Below are positions 9,173 to 17,295 of a DNA stretch of 31,493 bases, in pieces. A program made the position numbers and the translations under genes. This DNA comes from Lachnospiraceae bacterium UBA3866 (lineage in GTDB: Bacteria; Bacillota; Clostridia; Lachnospirales; Lachnospiraceae): assembly GCA_002392345.1 (NCBI GenBank), contig DGGU01000048.1, positions 1 to 31,493 of the forward strand, given 5' to 3'. The notes under the pieces are model-generated. The model was not told the origin of the DNA. It saw only the letters and a program-made list of their open reading frames with translations, and did not search any database. Every line of letters starts with the position of its first letter. The first letter of the stretch is position 1.

Positions 9173-9245
9173 TGCGCCCTCGGGGACTCGAACCCCGGAC
9201 AAATAGATTAAGAGTCTACTGCTCTACCAACTGAGCTAAGGGCGC
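9173..9245 (-). tRNA. tRNA-Lys (anticodon CTT)
   Basis: The 73-nt cloverleaf is complete. It has acceptor GCGCCCT/AGGGCGC with discriminator A, D stem GCTC/GAGC, anticodon stem GTAGA/TCTAT around loop CTCTTAA (anticodon CTT, reading AAG), variable loop TTGTC, and T stem CGGGG/CCCCG around TTCGAGT. The 3' CCA is not encoded. It has its own promoter upstream and a terminator downstream. Confidence 0.97.
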
Positions 9246-9269
9246 AAAATCACTATCGCTCGTGATTTT
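9246..9269 (-). other. hairpin in the tRNA-Lys 5' leader
   Basis: AAAATCAC and GTGATTTT are perfectly complementary over 8 bp around an 8-nt loop and abut the tRNA 5' end. This may help RNase P or leader processing. It is a weak terminator candidate for NRPS transcripts because only four T residues follow. Confidence 0.45.
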
Positions 9270-9289
9270 AACTCATATAGATTCCCTAT

Positions 9290-9317
9290 ATTATATCATA
9301 TAATCATTTGATGTCAA
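9290..9317 (-). promoter_or_regulatory. sigma-A promoter of tRNA-Lys
   Basis: The minus strand shows TTGACA (9312-9317), a 16-nt spacer and TATAAT (9290-9295), both boxes matching the housekeeping consensus. Transcription would start near 9283, about 38 nt before the tRNA. The promoter sits between the NRPS stop codon and the tRNA. Confidence 0.85.
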
Positions 9318-9333
9318 GAATAATTCTTTACCC

Positions 9334-12300
9334 CTACTTTATATCAAAATACCCGAGTGTCTTAAGCGCCGAAAGTGATTTTTCTATATATTCCTCTGTG
9401 ATTATAGGCCACTTGTAATTTATGCGATATAGAGCCTTAGTTGTGAACTTGCCATTATAACCGATAAATATGGTCTTCTTCTTCACATCTTGATTGTATG
9501 AGATTAATACTGACACTGCATCATTTTTCTTCTCATCTTCCATATATTCAAATAAAGTTTTGTTGAATTCCTCATCCGAAACTATATTGATATTGAAGCC
9601 CAATCTATTCATAACATATATTACATCACCCATCTGAACATAATGGTTATTGCAAGATAAAAATACTGTAAATTTATCATCAGTATTAGCAAGCCTTACT
9701 ATAGTCTCAGCAACACAGTCTATAGGCGAGAACTCTACTGGCTCATCCATGAGAGACATTGGGAAAGCACTCATAGCTACATATGCTTTTAATTTTTTCA
9801 TAAAGGCATTTTCAACACTATTTATCTGGAATTCACCATCGCTGTATCTACTCATTAGATTACCAACTCTAATTATCTTTGCTCTTAAGTTATCTTTAGT
9901 TATTGCTGTAAGTATAGCTTCTTCTGCAAGATACTTTGTATGAGCATATTTATTGGTTAAGTCTTGTCCAAGATTAAGTTTACTTTCATCTATTACAACG
10001 TTTTCTATATCACTTCCTTCTACCGTAGTTCCAGCTACGCTAGCTGTTGAGATATGTATAAGTTTTTTATTATTCTTTACGCAGAAATCAACAAGGTTCT
10101 TAACTCCTTCAACATTGACAAGATTAAGTGAATTGTCATTTCCAAAATGTTTTACTATTGCAGCACAATTGATGATAGTATCAAATTCATAATTAACTAA
10201 GAAATCCACTTTTTCCTTTTCTGTTATATCACCAGCAACAAGGAATATCCTAGTTCCAAACATACTTTCCATCGGATCATCAAAATAATACACAAGGTAA
10301 TTCTTCATCTTAGCAATAAGTGAACTCATCCTGCCCTTTCTTATGAAGCAATATATTTTCTTATCTGTGTTATCAAGTAGATATTTGAGTACATGTATTC
10401 CAAGGAATCCTGTGCATCCAGTGAGTAAGATATCTCCAGATTCTACGGTCTTTATCTCATCCACATTGTCGCATATATTATTCTTAAGAGCTTCGTGGAC
10501 TTCAGGCTTATCAAGAAGATCTGCGATGAGATTTTCTTTCTTTTCATTTTTTGTTTCTTCTGGTTCTGCACCTTTACCTTGACTCTCTGAGTTCTTACTT
10601 AATACAAGCTCTTCAAGTCCCAAAACTGTCGGATAATCAAATACATCTCCATAAGTAATTGGCAATTTTAATGTCATAGCCTTCATAGCTATCTTTGAAG
10701 CAGAGAGTGATGTACCACCCATCTTAAAGAAATCATCATCTATTCCCACTTCTTCCTTGTTAAGTGCAGATTTAAACATGTTGAGAATAGTTTCTTCTAA
10801 TTCGTTTTGTGATTTCTTTATCTCTCTCTTCTCTTGTTTTACACCTGGTTCTGGTAAAGCTTTCTTATCAACTTTACCATTGGCATTCATAGGGAAAGCA
10901 TCAAGTTGCATGAGTGTTGCAGGTATCATATATTCTGTAAGTTTCTTCTTCATGTGATCATAAAGCTTATCTATGTCAACTTTAGTTGATGCCATGAAAT
11001 ATGCAGCAAGATATTCTTCTCCCTCAGAATTAGTTTTAACAAGTGCTATACTTTGTTTTACACTGTCATAAGTATTGATTACATTGGAAATCTCATCAAG
11101 CTCAATTCTTAGGCCATGAAGTTTTACTTGGTTATCCATCCTGCCAAGGAAATCTATAGTGCCTTGATAATTCCACTTAGCTAGATCTCCTGATTTATAT
11201 GTTCTTACGTCATTATAATCAAAGAATTTCTCTTTATTGAGATCATCTCTTCCTACATATCCCCTTGCTACACCTACACCTCCGATGACTAATTCTCCAG
11301 TGACCTTTGGTGGAAGCTCATTGCCAAATTTATCAAATATATTGACGATATAATTTGGAAGTGGTCTTCCAATCGTTATGTGTTCATCGCTTTCTACAAA
11401 ATTAGTAGTAGTATAATCAGTCGCCTCTGTAGGCCCATAACTATTGGTTATACGAGCATTGATGCCGCAGGCTCTCATCTTGCGATATAATTGTTTTGGG
11501 AAAGTTTCCGCACCTATCTGGAAGCCTCTAATCTGTCTAAGCGCCTCGTGTGTCTCTTCAATATCAAGCATATTATTGATGTATGAAGGTGTACAAGTAA
11601 AGCCATCAACCTTATTCTTCTTTATCATCTCACAAAGAAGAAGTGGGTTCGTTATCTCATCTTCACTTGCTATAGCAACAGTTAAGCCGTTATGTAATCC
11701 TATAACACATTCGCCAACTGACACATCAAATGTAAGTGCTGCTAATGCTATTATAACCTTACAATCTGTAGTAAATACTCTTACCTGTACACTCTTATCA
11801 CCATCTGTTGCAAGATTTACAAGTCCAAGATGCTCTACCATGACACCTTTAGGATTGCCTGTAGAGCCAGAAGTATATAGACAATAAGCAAGATTATTAG
11901 GCTTTATATCAACATCTGGATTGGTATCTTTATCATTCTTAAGCAAATCTTCTATGAGCAAGGCCTTTAATCCAAGACTATCAAAAAGTTCTTTTCTCTT
12001 TTCCAATATATCTTTCTTAGTAACAACTAGTTTTGCTTTTGAATCACTTATGATATATTTGATTCTATCGTCAGGATACTTTGGATCAAGTGATAAGAAT
12101 GCGCCACCAGATTTAAGTATACCTTCTCTTCCAACATAAGCATTGGCACACCTATCAATCATGAGCCCAACAAAATTATCAACTTTCACACCTAAATCAA
12201 TAAGAGAGTGTGCCACTTTATTGGCTCTCTTATTTAACTCATCGTAAGTGAGCTGCTCATCCTTTGCTATAACTGCCACTCTATCTTTATATTTTGTAAC

Positions 12301-15300
12301 AGCCTCTTCAAATTTCTTTGCAGCATTGGTATGGTCGAAATCTTGCTCTGTGCTATTATATTTTGCGAGTAGTTCTTTTGTCCTTGCTGTAAGTAGACTT
12401 ACTTTACTTAATTCTTGCTTTGCCAAGAATTCTTTTGCAACCTGCTCCATGCACTCTAAGAAGCCCTCTATAGTCTCATCATAATAATAATCATGTCTAA
12501 ACTCAGCATTCAAAACATATTCATTATTAACGACGCTCATATATATAGATAATGGCTCTTTGACAGTTGTAGAAGGTATATCTACTTGAGTAGATTTTTT
12601 ACCACAGAAATTATTGAACTCAAAATTATCACCCTGATAGATAAACATCACATCTGCTTTCACCTGATAATTTCTGCTTATATCAGCGAAAGAATATATG
12701 TCATTGGTCATGCTATCAAATATCTGCTTTGATAATCCCTTTATAAAATCAAGAATTCTTGTATCTTTATCATATTTACATAGCACAGGAAGAGTCTTTA
12801 CAAGCATACAGACAGCATTGTCGACTCTTGAATCATTGCGACCATTATAGACTGTCGTATAACAAAGTTCTTCTTTATAATCATACTTTGATAACACAAA
12901 ACCAAAAACTGCATTGAAAAATGCATTCAATGAAACTCCATGATTCTTACAGAAGTCTTCTACTTCTGACTTGCTTATGCTTAACTTTCTACTTGCATGA
13001 CTTGCCTTTACTACACCATCAGTATCATCCTTTGGCAAGAGACATTCTTTGTCAGCTCCCTTTAGAAGACCGTCATAATACTCTTTTGCTTTTTCATATA
13101 CAGGCGAATCAATTAATTTCTTTTCTTCAAGTGCATAAGAGAAGCCAGTAAATTGTTCCTTCTCTACTTTCTTACCAACATAAGCATTCTCAATATCTTT
13201 AAGGAATATATTGAGTGAAGTTCCATCAGAAATGATGTGGTGCATATCTATAAAGATATACTTACCGTTTTCTTTGGTATCATAAATTGCTATCCTATAA
13301 AGGCTCTTTTCTGTAAGCGCGAAAGGTTTTACAAGGCTTGTGAGATTGCCTATACTGTCAGTTCTTATGACTTCTACATTGTATTCATTGTCTCTGCCTC
13401 TTCTTGCATATATATCACCAGTACTACCATCGACACTTATAATAGCTTTAACATAAGGATGAGCGTCTATCGCCTCCGTTATGGCCTTCTTTAATTTTTC
13501 AACATTGATATCTTCACTAATCTTTAGAAGAATTGGGATATTATATATAGTAGTTCCAGGATTAGCTACGCACTCAACAAATATTCCTTCTTGGGTTTTT
13601 GATATAGGATACTTATCAAGTTTTTCTTCTTCTTTATTGATATTTAATTCATTGCCACTCGTTAAGAACTTCTCTATCTTCTCCACAGTATCGTTTTCTT
13701 TAATGTCATTCATACGAACTGGCACATTAAACTCTTTTGACAAAAGGACATTTAGTCTAACCACTGATATAGAATTAAGCCCTGCAGAAAATATATCTGT
13801 GTCTATACCAAAGTTTTTGTGTCCTATAACTGCAGATATGATGTCATATATCTTTTCTTGTTTTTTATTCTCAGGCTTTTTAATAACTGCATCGCTTGGT
13901 GCTTCTGGCATAGGTAGAGCTCGCTTATTGACCTTTGAGTTTTGGGTAAGTGGTATAGCGTCTATCTGCATAGTGACAGCGGGAACCATATAAGCTGGCT
14001 TCTCTGTCATTATAAAATCATTTAATTTCTTTACATTTACTTTTGAGTCAGATACAACATATGCCACCAAGTACTTAACTCCATTCACATCATCATACGC
14101 TGCAACTGTCACATCTTTGATACCTTCATATCTTCTTATAACTTCTTCAACCTCAGATAATTCTATACGGAATCCTCTGACTTTAACTTGCATGTCTCTT
14201 CTACCTACATACTGGATATTTCCATCATGCAAAAATCTTACTATATCACCTGTATAATAGGCTTTATCATACTTCGGGTCATCTGAGAATGGATTTTTCT
14301 TAAACGCAGCTGCGTTTTTATCAGGTCGATTGAGATAGCCTTTCGCAACTTGAGGTCCTGCAAATATAAGTTCACCACAAGCTCCTTCTGGGACTCTATG
14401 ATTATCTTCATCAATTATATAAGCTCTTAAGTTTGCGTTTACCTTTCCTATAGGGATGTCTTTGTATTCTTTATCCACTAGAAAATTCGTTGCGTAGATT
14501 GAACACTCTGTTGGTCCATATAGATTATAAAATTTGAATTTTGGTGGTTTTACACTTGCAAGTTTCTCTCCGCCTGTAGAAAACTCCTTCAAAGCATTGA
14601 TTCCCTCTATCTCTACAAACTGTCTTGCAACTTGAGTTGTCATAAAGCCATGTGTTATATTATTTTTATTATAAAAATCTCTTATGGCATATAAGTCTAA
14701 TCTTATCTCTTCTGGAATTATGTAAAGCACTCCTCCACTAGTTAATGGCGGATATATCTCATGCATATTTGCATCAAAACCAAAGCTTGCATATGCTGCT
14801 ACTCTTTGCACTCCATCATTTCTTCTAAGATAGTTAGTAAAATGTGTAGTGGCAACTATATTTTCATTGAGTAACTCAACTCCCTTTGGAGTACCAGTTG
14901 TACCACTTGTATAAAGCATTATAAAGCGATCACTTGGTAAAACTTTGACATTGACATCCGTAGTATTGTTGATACTATCATTCTTCTCATCAAGCAATAA
15001 TACCTTTCCACTAAAATCACTTTTAACTTTATCAACAAATTCTTTTGTAGTGATAAGTATCTTCGCACTAGAGTCTTTTAACATGAATTGCAATCTCTCA
15101 TCTGGATAACTTGGATCCATAGGCAGATAAGTCGCTCTTGTCTTTGAAACTGCAAGAGCCATCATTGGCATAAACTCATCTCTACCAAGCATGATACCAA
15201 CTACATCTTCGCTTCCTATGCTATTATCCATAAGATAATGAGCGTATCTATTGGAAATCTCATCTACATCTTTATATGTATAGTGGACGTTATTATTATT

Positions 15301-16644
15301 CACTATACAATCATTATTAGGATTCTTTAGGACTTGCTTTTTAAATAAGCTTACTATTGTATCATTCTCATCATAATTCAATTTCTCGCCAAAGAAACTA
15401 TCAAGTTTTTTAAGTTCACTTTCATTAGAGATCTCTATCTCTGAGAACTTGCTTTTACAAGTGAAATCATTGACTATCTTTATGTATGCATCAATTAAAC
15501 TTTCTGCAAAATGTTCATCAAAATAGTCAGCTCTATATCCAAAATGTAGTGTAAATTTATTCTTACCAGTCTTTAGTACTTCCCAAAGAAGCTTTGTTGA
15601 TTCTATATGACCTTCATCATATATTCTAGTAGTCTTTAAACCTTTATCTTTAAATAGTGAAAACTGTGTTATGTCACCTTGATAAGCAAAATTAATTTCA
15701 TTGTTTATGCCGTATTTATCAGACAAATCTAAGAATGACACCTTATCCTTCTCTCTCAATGTCTTTATCGTTTTTGTGTTTTCAATAAGTGCATCCTTGA
15801 TGTTTTTGTCGCCTTCATATCTAAATACTATAGGGAGAGTCCTTATGAACATTCCATAGGTATCTTCTGTATCTTCACCTCTTCCACTATAGATGTTATT
15901 GACAACTATAGTTTTTACTGCGTTGTATTTGCAAAATAACAAACCATATGCTGTCGCAAAAAATGAAGTTATAGAATAATCCCTACTTATTTTACTTTCG
16001 TCAAGATCAAAATCTCTGTTTATCCACACTTCTTTTGGTTTTTCTGAATATACATTTCGAAGTGGCAAGTTATCTGGATCTACATCAGAAAGGTACTCAT
16101 CATAGAATTTTAATTCTTCTTCTATCTTTTTTTGATCACTATCTGCATTTAACTTTCGCAAACACTCATAGAAATCAATCTTTTCATTGTTTTCTTTGCC
16201 ATTACTATATTCATCTTCTATATCTTTTGATATAAGATTAAGCGTTATGCCATCACAAATTATATGATGTATGTCTTGGAAGTAAAACACTTTGTCTTCA
16301 GTCTTATATATTTCAAAACGTGCCAAGTGTCCACCACGAAGATTAAAACTTCTAACAAGATTTAATTTTTCAAATCTTTCATTGGTCGTTTTGATTTCCT
16401 TTAAAGAAACCTTTTCTTCATGCTCTTCAATATATATATTGCCATCTTTTTCATCGGCAGTAATCCTAGCGCTTAATATCTTATGATTATCAATGACCTT
16501 CTTGACTGCACTCTTAAATTTCTCCAGGTTCAGACCTGTTATATCAGTAAGAAGTGGCAAGTTATAAAGAGTTGCCTTTTCATCCGCAATACTTTCCACA
16601 TAGATACCATATTGAATTTTGCTAAGTTTTAATCTCTCGCTCAT
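9334..16644 (-). CDS. two-module non-ribosomal peptide synthetase with terminal reductase (C-A-T-C-A-T-R)
   Basis: The 2436-residue enzyme should join two amino acids and release the chain reductively as an aldehyde. Domains: C1 (about 1-430, HHIICDG at 126-132); A1 (about 440-930, YTSGTTGTPKG near 575); T1 (about 935-1000, Ser958 in GLNSIS); C2 (about 1010-1440, HHIISDG at 1135-1141); A2 (about 1460-1930, YTSGSTGNPKG near 1588); T2 (about 1945-2015, Ser1979 in GGTSLSA); and thioester reductase (about 2065-2436, TGCTGFLG near 2074, YAHTK near 2232). There is no thioesterase or MbtH partner. The N-terminal C domain suggests acylation of the first residue, as in N-acyl dipeptide aldehydes of gut Clostridia; AusA of staphylococci lacks it. 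By alignment to GrsA from memory the A-domain codes read D-A-H-F-S-G-L-I-Y-K and D-V-G-T-Q-G-S-D-Y-K; I do not know their substrates. It overlaps the PPTase gene by 4 nt, with AGAGGA as ribosome binding site. Confidence 0.95.
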   Translation of the reverse strand: MSERLKLSKIQYGIYVESIADEKATLYNLPLLTDITGLNLEKFKSAVKKVIDNHKILSARITADEKDGNIYIEEHEEKVSLKEIKTTNERFEKLNLVRSFNLRGGHLARFEIYKTEDKVFYFQDIHHIICDGITLNLISKDIEDEYSNGKENNEKIDFYECLRKLNADSDQKKIEEELKFYDEYLSDVDPDNLPLRNVYSEKPKEVWINRDFDLDESKISRDYSITSFFATAYGLLFCKYNAVKTIVVNNIYSGRGEDTEDTYGMFIRTLPIVFRYEGDKNIKDALIENTKTIKTLREKDKVSFLDLSDKYGINNEINFAYQGDITQFSLFKDKGLKTTRIYDEGHIESTKLLWEVLKTGKNKFTLHFGYRADYFDEHFAESLIDAYIKIVNDFTCKSKFSEIEISNESELKKLDSFFGEKLNYDENDTIVSLFKKQVLKNPNNDCIVNNNNVHYTYKDVDEISNRYAHYLMDNSIGSEDVVGIMLGRDEFMPMMALAVSKTRATYLPMDPSYPDERLQFMLKDSSAKILITTKEFVDKVKSDFSGKVLLLDEKNDSINNTTDVNVKVLPSDRFIMLYTSGTTGTPKGVELLNENIVATTHFTNYLRRNDGVQRVAAYASFGFDANMHEIYPPLTSGGVLYIIPEEIRLDLYAIRDFYNKNNITHGFMTTQVARQFVEIEGINALKEFSTGGEKLASVKPPKFKFYNLYGPTECSIYATNFLVDKEYKDIPIGKVNANLRAYIIDEDNHRVPEGACGELIFAGPQVAKGYLNRPDKNAAAFKKNPFSDDPKYDKAYYTGDIVRFLHDGNIQYVGRRDMQVKVRGFRIELSEVEEVIRRYEGIKDVTVAAYDDVNGVKYLVAYVVSDSKVNVKKLNDFIMTEKPAYMVPAVTMQIDAIPLTQNSKVNKRALPMPEAPSDAVIKKPENKKQEKIYDIISAVIGHKNFGIDTDIFSAGLNSISVVRLNVLLSKEFNVPVRMNDIKENDTVEKIEKFLTSGNELNINKEEEKLDKYPISKTQEGIFVECVANPGTTIYNIPILLKISEDINVEKLKKAITEAIDAHPYVKAIISVDGSTGDIYARRGRDNEYNVEVIRTDSIGNLTSLVKPFALTEKSLYRIAIYDTKENGKYIFIDMHHIISDGTSLNIFLKDIENAYVGKKVEKEQFTGFSYALEEKKLIDSPVYEKAKEYYDGLLKGADKECLLPKDDTDGVVKASHASRKLSISKSEVEDFCKNHGVSLNAFFNAVFGFVLSKYDYKEELCYTTVYNGRNDSRVDNAVCMLVKTLPVLCKYDKDTRILDFIKGLSKQIFDSMTNDIYSFADISRNYQVKADVMFIYQGDNFEFNNFCGKKSTQVDIPSTTVKEPLSIYMSVVNNEYVLNAEFRHDYYYDETIEGFLECMEQVAKEFLAKQELSKVSLLTARTKELLAKYNSTEQDFDHTNAAKKFEEAVTKYKDRVAVIAKDEQLTYDELNKRANKVAHSLIDLGVKVDNFVGLMIDRCANAYVGREGILKSGGAFLSLDPKYPDDRIKYIISDSKAKLVVTKKDILEKRKELFDSLGLKALLIEDLLKNDKDTNPDVDIKPNNLAYCLYTSGSTGNPKGVMVEHLGLVNLATDGDKSVQVRVFTTDCKVIIALAALTFDVSVGECVIGLHNGLTVAIASEDEITNPLLLCEMIKKNKVDGFTCTPSYINNMLDIEETHEALRQIRGFQIGAETFPKQLYRKMRACGINARITNSYGPTEATDYTTTNFVESDEHITIGRPLPNYIVNIFDKFGNELPPKVTGELVIGGVGVARGYVGRDDLNKEKFFDYNDVRTYKSGDLAKWNYQGTIDFLGRMDNQVKLHGLRIELDEISNVINTYDSVKQSIALVKTNSEGEEYLAAYFMASTKVDIDKLYDHMKKKLTEYMIPATLMQLDAFPMNANGKVDKKALPEPGVKQEKREIKKSQNELEETILNMFKSALNKEEVGIDDDFFKMGGTSLSASKIAMKAMTLKLPITYGDVFDYPTVLGLEELVLSKNSESQGKGAEPEETKNEKKENLIADLLDKPEVHEALKNNICDNVDEIKTVESGDILLTGCTGFLGIHVLKYLLDNTDKKIYCFIRKGRMSSLIAKMKNYLVYYFDDPMESMFGTRIFLVAGDITEKEKVDFLVNYEFDTIINCAAIVKHFGNDNSLNLVNVEGVKNLVDFCVKNNKKLIHISTASVAGTTVEGSDIENVVIDESKLNLGQDLTNKYAHTKYLAEEAILTAITKDNLRAKIIRVGNLMSRYSDGEFQINSVENAFMKKLKAYVAMSAFPMSLMDEPVEFSPIDCVAETIVRLANTDDKFTVFLSCNNHYVQMGDVIYVMNRLGFNINIVSDEEFNKTLFEYMEDEKKNDAVSVLISYNQDVKKKTIFIGYNGKFTTKALYRINYKWPIITEEYIEKSLSALKTLGYFDIK

Positions 16645-17294
16645 ACTTTGTCCTCTCTTTCATTTATAAGCTTTATATCATTATAGTTATTGACGCTTGC
16701 TAAAGTCAGATAATAATCATCTATCTTCTCGGTTAATACATTATATGTTTTGCCAAAAAATAATATCTCACTTAAGTTATCTACATCAACCTTTATGTCC
16801 TTAGGCTCTATCTTCTCTTCAACTCCACTCGCCTTATAGACGCTTTCTTTTATAGTCCATAATTTTGTAATACCATAAATGATATCATTCTTAAAACTAT
16901 CCTTTATATATCTAAGCTCGCAGTCACTAAAGGCATAATCAAGTATCGTCTCATTATTCCTATCTATATGCTCAACATCTATGCCTATCTCTTTATCATC
17001 TTCCACATATACCACTAAGTCTTTACTATGGCTTATGCTAAAATATACATCGTTTAAAAGTGGCTTCCCCGTCTTATTAAAATATATGTCTTTGCACTTT
17101 TCTTTTAGTTCTTTCTGCAGAAGGACATTGGATAGCACTCTTTGTTTTTTCGATAATATGTCTTTATAATCTGATATTTTATCAAGTCTTTCCCTATCTA
17201 TATATCCTTTAAGCTTCAAATCTTCCACATAGCTATCTAAACTCTTATCATCTATTTCATTAACATTAAAATATTTTATATCAATACAGTCCAT
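16641..17294 (-). CDS. Sfp-type 4'-phosphopantetheinyl transferase
   Basis: This 217-residue enzyme is expected to load phosphopantetheine from CoA onto Ser958 and Ser1979 of the adjoining NRPS. The family signature is intact: FSISHS (85-90), GIDVE (104-108, metal-binding Asp106 and Glu108) and the W-x-x-K-E-S-V-Y-K block (146-154). The length is typical for the Sfp group. The start lies one base after the stop of the upstream phosphatase/kinase gene and shows no clear Shine-Dalgarno sequence. Its end overlaps the NRPS start as ATGA, so translation is probably coupled through all three genes. The PPTase-NRPS pairing mirrors ausB-ausA. It might also serve fatty-acid ACP, but the position argues for the NRPS. 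Confidence 0.93.
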   Translation of the reverse strand: MDCIDIKYFNVNEIDDKSLDSYVEDLKLKGYIDRERLDKISDYKDILSKKQRVLSNVLLQKELKEKCKDIYFNKTGKPLLNDVYFSISHSKDLVVYVEDDKEIGIDVEHIDRNNETILDYAFSDCELRYIKDSFKNDIIYGITKLWTIKESVYKASGVEEKIEPKDIKVDVDNLSEILFFGKTYNVLTEKIDDYYLTLASVNNYNDIKLINEREDKV

Positions 17295-17295
17295 A

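Noticed and set aside
9650..13993. Many plus-strand open frames opposite the NRPS, up to 170 codons
   Set aside because: All are antisense shadows of a gene with complete NRPS domains; none shows a ribosome binding site or protein-like pattern.
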